Of a stretch of 64,000 nucleotides of DNA, positions 39,346 through 54,415 are shown piece after piece. The notes under the pieces were generated by a model. The model was not told the DNA's origin. It did not search any database and saw only the letters and a program-made list of their open reading frames with translations. A program made the translations under genes and the position numbers. This DNA comes from Prostheceraeus crozeri. Its lineage: Eukaryota > Platyhelminthes > Polycladida > Euryleptidae. Numbering within the stretch: position 1 is the first letter of the stretch; each line of letters begins with the position of its first letter. The stretch spans positions 124,001 to 188,000 of the forward strand of contig CAJQUW010007952.1 of NCBI GenBank assembly GCA_907163375.1, written 5' to 3'.

Positions 39346-42300
39346 TTCTCTTTTGATTTTGACTTTCTTGTAATGCAGTATTATGACTTTCTCTTTTGAT
39401 TTTGACTTACTTGTAATGCAGTATTATGACTTTCTCTTTTGATTTTGACTTTGTTGTAATGCAGTATTATGACTTTCTCTTTTGATTTTGACTTTGTTGT
39501 AATGCAGTATTATGACTTTCTCTTTTGATTTTGACTTTCTTGTAATGCACTATTGTGACTTTATGTTTTGATTTTGACTTTCTTGTAATGCAGTATTATG
39601 ACTTTCTCTTTTGATTTTGACTTTCTTGTAATGCAGTATTATGACTATATCTTTTGATTTTGACTTTCTTGTAATGCAGCATTAAGACTTTATGTTTTGA
39701 TTTAGACTTTCTTGTAATGCAGTATTATGACTTTCTCTTTTGATTTTGACTTTCTTGTAATGCAGTATTGTGACTTTCTCTTTTGATTTTGACTTACTTG
39801 TAATGCAGTATTATGACTTTCTCTTTTGATTTTGACTTTGTTGTAATGCAGTATTATGACTTTCTCTTTTGATTTTGACTTTCTTGTAATCCAGTATTTT
39901 GACTTTCTCTTTTGATTTTGACTTTCTTGTAATGCAGTGTTATGACTTTCTCTTTTGATTTAGACTTTCTTGTAATGCAGTATTATGACTTTCTCTTTTG
40001 ATTTTGACTTTCTTGTAATGCAGTATTATGACTTTCTCTTTTGATTTTGACTTTCTTGTAATGCAGTATTATGACTTTCTCTTTTGATTTTGACTTTCTT
40101 GTAATCCAGTATTTTGACTTTCTCTTTTGATTTTGACTTTCTTGTAATGCAGTGTTATGACTTTCTCTTTTGATTTAGACTTTCTTGTAATGCAGTATTA
40201 TGACTTTCTCTTTTGATTTTGACTTTCTTGTATTGCAGTATTATGACTTTCTCTTTTGATTTTGACTTTCTTGTAATGCAGTATTATGACTTTCTCTTTT
40301 GATTTTGACTTTCTTGTAATGCAGTATTGTGACTTTCTCTTTTGATTTTGACTTTCTTGTAATGCAGTATTATGACTATATCTTTTGATTTTGACTTTCT
40401 TGTAATGCAGTATTGTGACTTTCTCTTTTGATTTTGACTTTCTTGTAATGCAGTATTATGACTATATCTTTTGATTTTTACTTTCTTGTAATACAGTATT
40501 GTGACTTTATGTTTTGATTTTGACTTTCTTGTAATTGAGTATTATGACTTTCTCTTTTGATTTTGACTTTCTTGTAATGCAGTGTTATGACTTTCTCTTT
40601 TGATTTTGACTTTCTTGTAATGCAGTATTATGACTTTCTCTTTTGATTTTGACTTGCTTGTAATGCAGTATTGTGACTTTCTCTTTTGATTTTGACTTTC
40701 TTGTAATGCAGTATTGTGACTTTCTCTTTTGATTTTGACTTTTTTTGTATTGCAGTATTATGACTTTCTCTTTTGATTTTGACTTTGTTGTAATGCAGTA
40801 TTATGACTTTCTCTTTTGATTTTGACTTTGTTGTAATGCAGTATTGTGACTTTCTCTTTTGATTTTGACTTTCTTGTAATGCAGTATTATGACTTTCTCT
40901 TTTGATTTTGACTTTCTTGTAATGCAGTATTATGACTTTCTCTTTTGATTTTGACTTTCTTGTAATGCAGTGTTATGACTTTCTCTTTTGATTTAGACTT
41001 TCTTGTAATGCAGTATTGTGACTTTATGTTTTGATTTTGACTTTCTTGTAATGCAGTATTATGACTTTCTCTTTTGATTTTGACTTTGTTGTAATGCAGT
41101 ATTATGACTTTCTCTTTTGATTTTGACTTTGTTGTAATGTAGTATTATGACTTTCTCTTTTGATTTTGACTTTCTTGTAATCCAGTATTTTGACTTTCTT
41201 TTTTGATTTTGACTTTCTTGTAATGCAGTGTTATGACTTTCTCTTTTGATTTAGACTTTCTTGTAATGCAGTATTATGACTTTCTCTTTTGATTTTGACT
41301 TTCTTGTAATGCAGTATTATGACTTTCTCTTTTGATTTTGACTTTCTTGTAATGCAGTATTATGACTTTCTCTTTTGATTTTGACTTTCTTGTAATGCAG
41401 TATTGTGACTTTCTCTTTTGATTTTGACTTTCTTGTAATGCAGTATTATGACTATATCTTTTGATTTTGACTTTCTTGTAATGCAGTATTATGACTTTCT
41501 CTTTTGATTTCGACTTTCTTGTAATGCAGTATTATGACTTTCTCTTTTGATTTTGACTTACTTGTAATGCAGTATTATGACTTTCTCTTTTGATTTTGAC
41601 TTTGTTGTAATGCAGTATTATGACTTTCTCTTTTGATTTTGACTTTCTTGTAATCCAGTATTTTGACTTTCTCTTTTGATTTTGACTTTCTTGTAATGCA
41701 GTGTTATGACTTTCTCTTTTGATTTAGACTTTCTTGTAATGCAGTATTATGACTTTCTCTTTTGATTTTGACTTTCTTGTAATGCAGTATTATGACTTTC
41801 TCTTTTGATTTTGACTTTGTTGTAATGCAGTATTATGACTTTCTCTTTTGATTTTGACTTTCTTGTAATCCAGTATTTTGACTTTCTCTTTTGATTTTGA
41901 CTTTCTTGTAATGCAGTGTTATGACTTTCTCTTTTGATTTAGACTTTCTTGTAATGCAGTATTATGACTTTCTCTTTTGATTTTGACTTTCTTGTAATGC
42001 AGTATTATGACTTTATGTTTTGATTTTGACTTTCTTGTAATGCAGTATTATGACTTTCTCTTTTGATTTTGACTTTCTTGTAATGCAGTATTGTGACTTT
42101 CTCTTTTGATTTTGACTTTCTTGTAATGCAGTATTATGACTATATCTTTTGATTTTGACTTTCTTGTAATTGAGTATTATGACTTTCTCTTTTGATTTTG
42201 ACTTTGTTGTAATGCAGTATTATGACTTTCTCTTTTGATTTTGACTTTCTTGTAATGCAGTATTGTGACTATCTCTTTTGATTTAGACTTTCTTGTAATG

Positions 42301-45179
42301 CAGTATTATGACTTTCTCTTTTGATTTTGACTTTCTTGTAATGCAGTATTATGACTTTCTCTTTTGATTTTGACTGTCTTGTAATGCAGTATTATAACTT
42401 TCTCTTTTGATTTTGACTTGCTTGTAATGCAGTATTGTGACTTTCTCTTTTGATTTTGACTTTCTTGTAATGCAGTATTGTGACTTTCTCTTTTGATTTT
42501 GACTTTTTTTGTATTGCAGTATTATGACTTTCTCTTTTGATTTTGACTTTGTTGTAATGCAGTATTATGACTTTCTCTTTTGATTTTGACTTTGTTGTAA
42601 TGCAGTATTGTGACTTTCTCTTTTGATTTTGACTTTCTTGTAATGCAGTATTATGACTTTCTCTTTTGATTTTGACTTTCTTGTAATGCAGTATTATGAC
42701 TTTCTCTTTTGATTTTGACTTTCTTGTAATGCAGTATTATGACTATATCTTTTGATTTTTACTTTCTTGTAATGCAGTATTGTGACTTTATGTTTTGATT
42801 TGGACTTTCTTGTAATGCAGTATTATGACTTTCTCTTTTGATTTTGACTTTGTTGTAATGCAGTATTATGGCTTTCTCTTTTGATTTTGACTTTGTTGTA
42901 ATGTAGTATTATGACTTTCTCTTTTGATTTTGACTTTCTTGTAATCCAGTATTTTGACTTTCTCTTTTGATTTTGACTTTCTTGTAATGCAGTGTTATGA
43001 CTTTCTCTTTTGATTTAGACTTTCTTGTAATGCAGTATTATGACTTTCTCTTTTGATTTTGACTTTCTTGTAATGCAGTATTATGACTTTCTCTTTTGAT
43101 TTTGACTTTCTTGTAATGCAGTATTATGGCTTTCTCTTTTGATTTTGACTTTCTTGTAATGCAGTATTATGACTTTCTCTTTTGATTTCGACTTTCTTGT
43201 AATGCAGTATTATGACTTTCTCTTTTGATTTTGACTTACTTGTAATGCAGTATTATGACTTTCTCTTTTGATTTTGACTTTGTTGTAATGCAGTATTATG
43301 ACTTTCTCTTTTGATTTTGACTTTCTTGTAATCCAGTATTTTGACTTTCTCTTTTGATTTTGACTTTCTTGTAATGCAGTATTGTGACTTTCTCTTTTGA
43401 TTTAGACTTTCTTGTAATGCAGTATTATGACTTTCTCTTTTGATTTTGACTTTCTTGTAATGCAGTATTATGACTTTCTCTTTTAATTTTGACTTTCTTG
43501 TAATGCAGTATTATAACTTTCTCTTTTGATTTTGACTTGCTTGTAATGCAGTATTGTGACTTTCTCTTTTGATTTTGACTTTCTTGTAATGCAGTATTGT
43601 GACTTTCTCTTTTGATTTTGACTTTTTTTGTATTGCAGTATTATGACTTTCTCTTTTGATTTTGACTTTGTTGTGATGCAGTATTATGACTTTCTCTTTT
43701 GATTTTGACTTTGTTGTAATGCAGTATTGTGACTTTCTCTTTTGATTTTGACTTTCTTGTAATGCAGTATTATGACTTTCTCTTTTGATTTTGACTTTCT
43801 TGTAATGCAGTATTATGACTTTCTCTTTTGATTTTGACTTTCTTGTAATGCAGTATTATGACTTTCTCTTTTGATTTTGACTTTCTTGTAATGCAGTATT
43901 ATGACTTTCTCTTTTGATTTTGACTTTGTTGTAATGCAGTATTATGACTTTCTCTTTTGATTTTGACTTTCTTGTAATGCAGTATTGTGACTTTCTCTTT
44001 TGATTTTGACTTTCTTGTAATGCAGTATTATGACTTTCTCTTTTGATTTTGACTTTCTTGTAATGCAGTATTGTGACTTTATGTTTTGATTTTGACTTTC
44101 TTGTAATGCAGTATTATGACTATATCTTTTGATTTTGACTTTCTTGTAATGCAGTATTGTGACTTTATGTTTTGATTTTGACTTTCTTGTAATGCAGTAT
44201 TTTGACTTTCTCTTTTGATTTTGACTTTCTTGTAATGCAGTATTATGACTTTCTCTTTTGATTTTGACTTACTTGTAATGCAGTATTATGACTTTCTCTT
44301 TGATTTTGACTTTCTTGTAATGCAGTATTACGGCTTTCTCTTTTGATTTTGACTTTCTTGTAATGCAGTATTGTGACTTTATGTTTTGATTTTGACTTTC
44401 TTGTAATGCAGTATTATGACTATATCTTTTGATTTTTACTTTCTTGTAATGCAGTATTGTGACTTTATGTTTTGATTTTGACTTTCTTGTAATGCAGTAT
44501 TATGACTTTCTCTTTTGATTTTGACTTTCTTGTAATGCAGTATTTCGACTTTCTCTTTTGATTTTGACTTTCTTGTAATGCAGTATTATGACTTTCTCTT
44601 TTGATTTAGACTTTCTTGTAATGCAGTATTATGACTTTCTCTTTTGATTTAGACTTTCTTGTAATGCAGTATTATGACTTTCTCTTTTGATTTTGACTTT
44701 CTTGTAATGCAGTATTGTGACTTTATGTTTTGATTTAGACTTGCTTGCAATGCAGTATTGTGACTTTCTCTTTTGATTTTGACTTTCTTGTAATGCAGTA
44801 TTATGACTTTCTCTTTTGATTTTGACTTTCTTGTATTGCAGTATTATGACTTTCTCTTTTGATTTTGACTTTGTTGTAATGCAGTATTATGACTTTCTCT
44901 TTTGATTTTGACTTTCTTGTAATGCAGTATTATGGCTTTCTCTTTTGATTTTGACTTTGTTGTAATGCAGTATTATGGCTTTCTCTTTTGATTTTGACTT
45001 TCTTGTGATGCAGTATTATGACTTTCTCTTTTGATTTTGACTTTCTTGTAATGCAGTATTATGACTTTCTCTTTTGATTTTGACTTTCTTGTAATGCAGT
45101 ATTATGACTTTCTCTTTTGATTTTGACTTTGTTGTAATGCAGTATTATGACTTTCTCTTTTGATTTTGACTTTGTTGTA

Positions 45180-48100
45180 ATGCAGTATTTCGACTATTTC
45201 TTTTGATTTTGACTTTCTTGTGATGCAGTATTATGACTTTCTCTTTTGATTTTGACTTTGTTGTAATGCAGTATTGTGACTTTCTCTTTTGATTTTGACT
45301 TTCTTGTAATGCAGTACTATGACTTTCTCTTTTAATTTTGACTTTCTTGTAATGCAGTATTTTGACTTTCTCTTTTGATTTAGACTTTCTTGTAATGCAG
45401 TGTTATGACTTTCTCTTTTGATTTAGACTTTCTTGTAATGCAGTATTATGACTTTTTCTTTTGATTTTGACTTTGTTGTAATGCAGTATTATGACTTTCT
45501 CTTTTGATTTTGACTTTGTTGTAATGCAGTATTATGACTTTCTCTTTTGATTTTGACCTACTTGTAATGCAGTATTATGACTTTCTCTTTGACTTTGACT
45601 TTCTTGTAATGCAGTATTATGGCTTTCTCTTTTGATTTTGACTTTCTTGTAATGCAGTATTGTGACTTTATGTTTTGATTTTGACTTTCTTGTAATGCAG
45701 TATTATGACTATATCTTTTGATTTTGACTTTCTTGTAATGCAGTGTTATAACTTTCTCTTTTGATTTTGACTTTCTTGTAATGCAGTATTGTGACTTTCT
45801 CTTTAGATTTAGACTTTCTTGTAATGCAGCATTATGACTATATCTTTTGATTTTGACTTTCTTGTAATGCAGTATTATGACTTTCTCTTTTGATTTTGAC
45901 TTTCTTGTAATGCAGTATTGTGACTTTATGTTTTGATTTTGACTTGCTTGTAATGCAGTATTGTGACTTTCTCTTTTGATTTTGACTTTCTTGTAATGCA
46001 GTATTATGACTTTCTCTTTTGATTTTGACTTTCTTGTATTGCAGTATTATGACTTTCTCTTTTGATTTTGACTTTGTTGTAATGCAGTATTATGACTTTC
46101 TCTTTTGATTTTGACTTTGTTGTAATGCAGTATTGTGACTTTCTCTTTTGATTTTAACTTGCTTGTAATGCAGTATTATGGCTTTCTCTTTGATTTTAAC
46201 TTGCTTGTAATGCAGTATTATGGCTTTCTCTTTGATTTTAACTTGCTTGTAATGCAGTATTATGGCTTTCTCTTTGATTTTAACTTGCTTGTAATGCAGT
46301 ATTATGGCTTTCTCTTTGATTTTAACTTTCTTGTGATGCAGTATTATGACTTTCTCTTTTGATTTTGACTTTCTTGTAATGCAGTATTATGACTTTCTCT
46401 TTTGATTTTGACTTTCTTGTAATGCAGTATTATGACTTTCTCTTTTGATTTTGACTTTGTTGTAATGCAGTATTATGACTTTCTCTTTTGATTTTGACTT
46501 TGTTGTAATGCAGTATTTCGACTATTTCTTTTGATTTTGACTTTCTTGTGATGCAGTATTATGACTTTCTCTTTTGATTTTGACTTTGTTGTAATGCAGT
46601 ATTATGACTTTCTCTTTTGATTTTGACTTTCTTGTAATGCAGTACTATGACTTTCTCTTTTAATTTTGACTTTCTTGTAATGCAGTATTTTGACTTTCTC
46701 TTTTGATTTAGACTTTCTTGTAATGCAGTGTTATGACTTTCTCTTTTGATTTAGACTTTCTTGTAATGCAGTATTATGACTTTTTCTTTTGATTTTGACT
46801 TTGTTGTAATGCAGTATTATGACTTTCTCTTTTGATTTTGACTTTGTTGTAATGCAGTATTATGACTTTCTCTTTTGATTTTGACCTACTTGTAATGCAG
46901 TATTATGACTTTCTCTTTGACTTTGACTTTCTTGTAATGCAGTATTATGGCTTTCTCTTTTGATTTTGACTTTCTTGTAATGCAGTATTGTGACTTTATG
47001 TTTTGATTTTGACTTTCTTGTAATGCAGTATTATGACTATATCTTTTGATTTTGACTTTCTTGTAATGCAGTGTTATGACTTTCTCTTTTGATTTTGACT
47101 TTCTTGTAATGCAGTATTGTGACTTTCTCTTTAGATTTAGACTTTCTTGTAATGCAGCATTATGACTATATCTTTTGATTTTGACTTTCTTGTAATGCAG
47201 TATTATGACTTTCTCTTTTGATTTTGACTTTCTTGTAATGCAGTATTATGACTTTCTCTTTTGATTTTGACTTGCTTGTAATGCAGTATTGTGACTTTCT
47301 CTTTTGACTTTGACTTTCTTGTAATGCAGTATTATGACTTTATGTTTTGATTTTGACTTTCTTGTATTGCAGTATTATGACTTTCTCTTTTGATTTTGAC
47401 TTTGTTGTAATGCAGTATTATGACTTTCTCTTTTGATTTTGACTTTGTTGTAATGCAGTATTGTGACTTTCTCTTTTGATTTTGACTTTCTTGTAATGCA
47501 GTATTATGACTTTCTCTTTTGATTTTGACTTTCTTGTAATGCAGTATTATGACTTTCTCTTTTGATTTTGACTTTCTTGTAATGCAGTATTATGACTATA
47601 TCTTTTGATTTTGACTTTCTTGTAAATTAGTATTATGACTTTCTCTTTTGATTTTGACTTTCTTGTAATGCAGTATTGTGACTTTCTCTTTTGATTTTGA
47701 CTTTGTTGTAATGCAGTATTATGACTTTCTCTTTTGATTTTGACTTTGTTGTAATGCAGTATTGTGACTTTATGTTTTGATTTTGACTTTCCTGTAATGC
47801 AGTATTATGACTATATCTTTTGATTTTGACTTTCTTGTAATGCAGTATTGTGACTTTATGTTTTGATTTTGACTTTCTTGTAATGCAGTATTATGACTTT
47901 CTCTTTTGATTTTGACTTTCTTGTAATGCAGTATTTTGACTTTCTCTTTTGATTTTGACTTTCTTGTAATGTAGTGTTATGACTTTCTCTTTTGATTTAG
48001 ACTTTCTTGTAATGCAGTATTATGACTTTCTCTTTTGATTTTGACTTTGTTGTAATGCAGTATTATGACTTTCTCTTTTGATTTTGACTTTGTTGTAATG

Positions 48101-50050
48101 CAGTATTGTGACTTTCTCTTTTGATTTTGACTTTCTTGTAATGCAGTATTATGACTTTCTCTTTTGATTTTGACTTTCTTGTAATGCAGTATTATGACTT
48201 TCTCTTTTGATTTTGACTTTCTTGTAATGCAGTATTATGACTTTCTCTTTTGATTTTGACTTTCTTGTAATGCAGTATTATGACTTTCTCTTTTGATTTT
48301 GACTTTGTTGTAATGCAGTATTATGACTTTCTCTTTTGATTTTGACTTTCTTGTAATGCAGTGTTATGACTTTCTCTTTTGATTTAGACTTACTTGTAAT
48401 GCAGTATTATGACTTTCTCTTTGATTTTGACTTTCTTGTAATGCAGTATTATGGCTTTCTCTTTTGATTTTGACTTTCTTGTAATGCAGTATTGTGACTT
48501 TCTCTTTTGATTTTGACTTTCTTGTAATGCAGTATTATGACTATATCTTTTGATTTTTACTTTCTTGTAATGCAGTATTGTGACTTTATCTTTTGATTTT
48601 GACTTTCTTGTAATGCAGTATTATGACTTTCTCTTTTGATTTTGACTTTCTTGTAATGCACTATTGTGACTTTCTCTTTTGATTTTGACTTTCTTGTAAT
48701 GCAGTATTATGACTTTCTCTTTTGATTTAGACTTTCTTGTAATGCAGTATTATGACTTTCTCTTTTGATTTAGACTTTCTTGTAATGCAGTATTATGACT
48801 TTCTCTTTTGATTTTGACTTTCTTGTAATGCAGTATTGTGACTTTATGTTTTGATTTTGACTTGCTTGCAATGTAGTATTGTGACTTTCTCTTTTGATTT
48901 TGACTTTCTTGTAATGCAGTATTATGACTTTCTCTTTTGATTTTGACTTTCTTGTATTGCAGTATTATGACTTTCTCTTTTGATTTTGACTTTGTTGTAA
49001 TGCAGTATTATGACTTTCTCTTTTGATTTTGACTTTCTTGTAATGCAGTATTATGGCTTTCTCTTTTGATTTTGACTTTGTTGTAATGCAGTATTATGGC
49101 TTTCTCTTTTGATTTTGACTTTCTTGTGATGCAGTATTATGACTTTCTCTTTTGATTTTGACTTTCTTGTAATGCAGTATTATGACTTTCTCTTTTGATT
49201 TTGACTTTCTTGTAATGCAGTATTATGACTTTCTCTTTTGATTTTGACTTTGTTGTAATGCAGTATTATGACTTTCTCTTTTGATTTTGACTTTGTTGTA
49301 ATGCAGTATTTCGACTATTTCTTTTGATTTTGACTTTCTTATGATGCAGTATTATGACTTTCTCTTTTGATTTTGACTTTGTTGTAATGCAGTATTATGA
49401 CTTTCTCTTTTGATTTTGACTTTCTTGTAATGCAGTACTATGACTTTCTCTTTTAATTTTGACTTTCTTGTAATGCAGTATTTTGACTTTCTCTTTTGAT
49501 TTAGACTTTCTTGTAATGCAGTGTTATGACTTTCTTTTTTGATTTAGACTTTCTTGTAATGCAGTATTATGACTTTTTCTTTTGATTTTGACTTTGTTGT
49601 AATGCAGTATTATGACTTTCTCTTTTGATTTTGACTTTGTTGTAATGCAGTATTATGACTTTTTCTTTTGATTTTGACCTACTTGTAATGCAGTATTATG
49701 ACTTTCTCTTTGACTTTGACTTTCTTGTAATGCAGTATTATGGCTTTCTCTTTTGATTTTGACTTTCTTGTAATGCAGTATTATGACTATATCTTTTGAT
49801 TTTGACTTTCTTGTAATGCAGTGTTATGACTTTCTCTTTTGATTTTGACTTTCTTGTAATGCAGTATTGTGACTTTCTCTTTAGATTTAGACTTTCTTGT
49901 AATGCAGTATTGTGACTTTATGTTTTGATTTTGACTTTCCTGTAATGCAGTGGTATGACTTTCTCTTTTGATTTTGACTTTGTTGTAATGCAGTATTGTG
50001 ACTTTCTCTTTTGATTTTGACTTTCTTGTAATGCAGTATTATGACTATAT
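45180..50050 (+). repeat. Dispersed higher-order cassette, three copies (offsets 1,328 and 2,793 bp)
   Basis: The marker TATTTCGACTATTTC lies at 45186, 46514 and 49307, and a rare GACTTTTTCT unit at 45450, 46778 and 49571, so both give offsets of 1,328 and 2,793 bp. Between and after them the variant order is shared, including GACCTACTTG and CTTTGACTTTGAC units. A related stretch with GACTTTTTCT and GACCTACTTG starts at 27641, about 17.8 kb upstream and just where copy B of the 5.6-kb duplication ends. This points to copying between distant parts of the array. Confidence 0.75.
46174..46341 (+). repeat. 42-bp sub-array, 4 units
   Basis: Four consecutive units of 42 bp (starts 46174, 46216, 46258, 46300) carry TATTATGGC, the shortened CTCTTTGATTTTAAC and TTGCTTGTAATGCAG. 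Since 42 = 14 codons, one frame stays open and encodes a 14-residue repeat (MQYYGFLFDFNLLV) within an ORF at 46135-46362. The neighbouring 43-bp units break the frame. Local amplification of one variant unit is the simplest explanation. Confidence 0.9.
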
Positions 50051-52915
50051 CTTTTGATTTTGACTTTGTTGTAATGCAGTATTGTGACTTTATGTTTTGA
50101 TTTTGACTTTCCTGTAATGCAGTATTATGACTATATCTTTTGATTTTGACTTTTTTGTAATGCAGTATTATGACTTTCTCTTTTGATTTTGACTTTCTTG
50201 TAATGCAGTATTATGACTTTCTCTTTTGATTTTGACTTTCTTGTAATGCAGTATTATGACTTTATGTTTTGATTTTGACTTTCTTGTAATGCAGTATTAT
50301 GACTTTCTCTTTTGATTTTGACTTTCTTGTGATGCAGTATTATGACTTTCTCTTTTGATTTTGACTTTCTTGTAATGCAGTATTATGACTTTCTCTTTTG
50401 ATTTTGACTTTCTTGTAATGCAGTATTATGACTTTCTCTTTTGATTTTGACTTTCTTGTAATGCAGTATTATGACTTTATGTTTTGATTTTGACTTTCTT
50501 GTGATGCAGTATTATGACTATATCTTTTGATTTTGACTTTCTTGTAATGCAGTATTATGACTTTCTCTTTTGATTTTGACTTTCTTGTAATGCAGTATTG
50601 TGACTTTATGTTTTGATTTTGACTTTCTTGTAATGCAGTATTGTGACTTTCTCTTTTGATTTTGACTTTCTTGTAATGCAGTATTATGACTTTCTCTTTT
50701 GATTTGACTTTCTCGTAATGCAGTATTGTGACTTTATGTTTTGATTTTGACTTTCCTGTAATGCAGTGGTATGACTTTCTCTTTTGATTTTGACTTTGTT
50801 GTAATGCAGTATTGTGACTTTCTCTTTTGATTTTGACTTTCTTGTAATGCAGTATTATGACTATATCTTTTGATTTTGACTTTGTTGTAATGCAGTATTG
50901 TGACTTTATGTTTTGATTTTGACTTTCCTGTAATGCAGTATTATGACTAAATCTTTTGATTTTGACTTTCTTGTAATGCAGTATTGTGACTTTATGTTTT
51001 GATTTTGACTTTCTTGTAATGCAGTATTATGACTTTCTCTTTTGATTTTGACTTTCTTGTAATGCAGTATTTTGACTTTCTCTTTTGATTTTGACTTTCT
51101 TGTAATGGAGTGTTATGACTTTCTCTTTTGATTTAGACTTTCTTGTAATGCAGTATTATGACTTTCTCTTTTGATTTTGACTTTCTTGTAATGCAGTATT
51201 ATGACTTTCTCTTTTGATTTTGACTTACTTGTAATGCAGTATTATGACTTTCTCTTTTGATTTTGACTTTGTTGTAATGCAGTATTTCGACTATTTCTTT
51301 TGATTTTGACTTTCTTGTAATGCAGTATTATGGCTTTCTCTTTTGATTTTGACTTTCTTGTAATGCAGTATTGTGACTTTCTGTTTTGATTTTGACTTTC
51401 TTGTAATGCCGTATTATGACTATATCTTTTGATTTTGACTTTCTTGTAATGCAGTATTTCGACTTTCTCTTTTGATTTTGACTTTCTTGTAATGCAATAT
51501 TATGACTTTCTCTTTTGATTTAGACTTTCTTGTAATGCAGTATTATGACTTTCTCTTTTGATTTTGACTTTCTTGTAATGCAGTATTATGACTTTCTCTT
51601 TTGATTTTGACTTTCTTGTAATGCAGTATTGTGACTTTATGTTTTGATTTTGACTTTCTTGTAATGCAGTATTATGACTTTCTCTTTTGATTTTGACTTT
51701 GTTGTAATGCAGTATTTTGACTTTCTCCTTTGATTTTGACTTTCTTGTAATGCAGTGTTATGACTTTCTCTTTTGATTTAGACTTTCTTGTAATGCAGTA
51801 TTATGACTTTCTCTTTTGATTTTGACTTTCTTGTAATGCAGTATTATGACTTTCTCTTTTGATTTTGACTTACTTGTAATGCAGTATTATGACTTTCTCT
51901 TTTGATTTTGACCTACTTGTAATGCAGTATTATGACTTTTACTTTGATTTTGACTTTCTTGTAATGCAGTATTATGGCTTTCTCTTTTGCTTTTGACTTT
52001 CTTGTAATGCAGTATTGTGACTTTATGTTTTGATTTTGACTTTCTTGTAATGCAGTATTATGACTATATCTTTTGATTTTGACTTTCTTGTAATGCAGTA
52101 TTGTGACTTTCTCTTTTGATTTTGACTTTGTTGTAATGCAGTATTGTGACTTTATGTTTTGATTTTGACTTTCTTGTAATGCAGTATTATGACTTTCTCT
52201 TTTGATTTTGACTTTCTGGTAATGCAGTATTATGACTTTATGTTTTGATTTTGACTTTCTTGTATTGCAGTATTATGACTTTCTCTTTTGATTTTGACTT
52301 TCTTGTAATGCAGTATTGTGACTTTATGTTTTGATTTTGACTTTCTTGTAATGCAGTATTATGGCTTTCTCTTTTGATTTTGACTTTGTTGTAATGCAGT
52401 ATTATGGCTTTCTCTTTTGATTTTGACTTTCTTGTGATGCAGTATTATGACTTTCTCTTTTGATTTTGACTTTCTTGTAATGCAGTATTATGACTTTCTC
52501 TTTTGATTTTGACTTTCTTGTAATGCAGTATTATGACTTTCTCTTTTGATTTTGACTTTGTTGTAATGCAGTATTATGACTTTCTCTTTTGATTTTGACT
52601 TTGTTGTAATGCAGTATTTCGACTATTTCTTTTGATTTTGACTTTCTTGTGATGCAGTATTATGACTATATCTTTTGATTTTGACTTTCTTGTAATGCAG
52701 TATTTCGACTTTCTCTTTTGATTTTGACTTTGTTGTAATGCAGTATTATGACTTTCTCTTTTGATTTTGACTTTCTTGTAATGCAGTATTGTGACTTTCT
52801 CTTTTGATTTTGACTTTCTTGTAATGCAGTATTGTGACTTTCTCTTTTGATTTTGACCTACTTGTAATGCAGTATTATGACTTTCTCTTTTGATTTTGAC
52901 TTTGTTGTAATGCAG

Positions 52916-53125
52916 TATTATGGCTTTCTCTTTGATTTTAACTTGCTTGTAATGCAGTATTATGGCTTTCTCTTTGATTTTAAATTACTTGTAATGCAGT
53001 ATTATGGCTTTCTCTTTGATTTTAACTTGCTTGTAATGCAGTATTATGGCTTTCTCTTTGATTTTAACTTGCTTGTAATGCAGTATTATGGCTTTCTCTT
53101 TGATTTTAACTTGCTTGTAATGCAG
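52916..53125 (+). repeat. 42-bp sub-array, 5 units
   Basis: Five 42-bp units start at 52916, 52958, 53000, 53042 and 53084. They are of the same type as at 46174, but the second has TTTTAAATTACTTG in place of TTTTAACTTGCTTG. They make an 89-codon ORF (52877-53146) of 14-residue repeats. With its right-hand flank to about 53515, this block reappears 1,500 bp downstream (35 x 43 minus five bases, one for each 42-bp unit). Confidence 0.9.
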
Positions 53126-54415
53126 TATTATGACTTTCTCTTTTGATTTTGACTTTGTTGTAATGCAGTATTATGACTTTCTCTTTTGATTTTGACTTTG
53201 TTGTAATGCAGTATTTCGACTATTTCTTTTGATTTTGACTTTCTTGTGATGCAGTATTATGACTATATCTTTTGATTTTGACTTTCTTGTAATGCAGTAT
53301 TTCGACTTTCTCTTTTGATTTTGACTTTGTTGTAATGCAGTATTATGACTTTCTCTTTTGATTTTGACTTTCTTGTAATGCAGTATTGTGACTTTCTCTT
53401 TTGATTTTGACTTTCTTGTAATGCAGTATTGTGACTTTCTCTTTTGATTTTGACTTTCTTGTAATGCAGTATTATGACTTTCTCTTTTGATTTTGACTTT
53501 CTTGTAATGCAGTATTGTGACTTTATGTTTTGATTTTGACTTTCTTGTAATGCAGTATTATGGCTTTCTCTTTTGATTTTGACTTTGTTGTAATGCAGTA
53601 TTATGGCTTTCTCTTTTGATTTTGACTTTCTTGTGATGCAGTATTATGACTTTCTCTTTTGATTTTGACTTTCTTGTAATGCAGTATTATGACTTTCTCT
53701 TTTGATTTTGACTTTCTTGTAATGCAGTATTATGACTTTCTCTTTTGATTTTGACTTTGTTGTAATGCAGTATTATGACTATCTCTTTTGATTTTGACTT
53801 TGTTGTAATGCAGTATTTCGACTATTTCTTTTGATTTTGACTTTCTTGTGATGCAGTATTATGTCTATATCTTTTGATTTTGACTTTCTTGTAATGCAGT
53901 ATTTCGACTTTCTCTTTTGATTTTGACTTTGTTGTAATGCAGTATTATGACTTTCTCTTTTGATTTTGACTTTCTTGTAATGCAGTATTGTGACTTTCTC
54001 TTTTGATTTTGACTTTCTTGTAATGCAGTATTGTGACTTTCTCTTTTGATTTTGACTTTCTTGTAATGCAGTATTATGACTTTCTCTTTTGATTTTGACT
54101 TTCTTGTAATGCAGTATTATGACTTTCTCTTTTGATTTTGACTTTGTTGTAATGCAGTATTATGACTTTCTCTTTTGATTTTGACCTACTTGTAATGCAG
54201 TATTATGACTTTCTCTTTTGATTTTGACTTTGTTGTAATGCAGTATTATGACTTTCTCTTTTGATTTTGACTTTGTTGTAATGCAGTATTTCGACTATTT
54301 CTTTTGATTTTGACTTTCTTGTGATGCAGTATTATGACTTTCTCTTTTGATTTTGACTTTCTTGTAATGCAGTATTTCGACTTTCTCTTTTGATTTTGAC
54401 TTTGTTGTAATGCAG

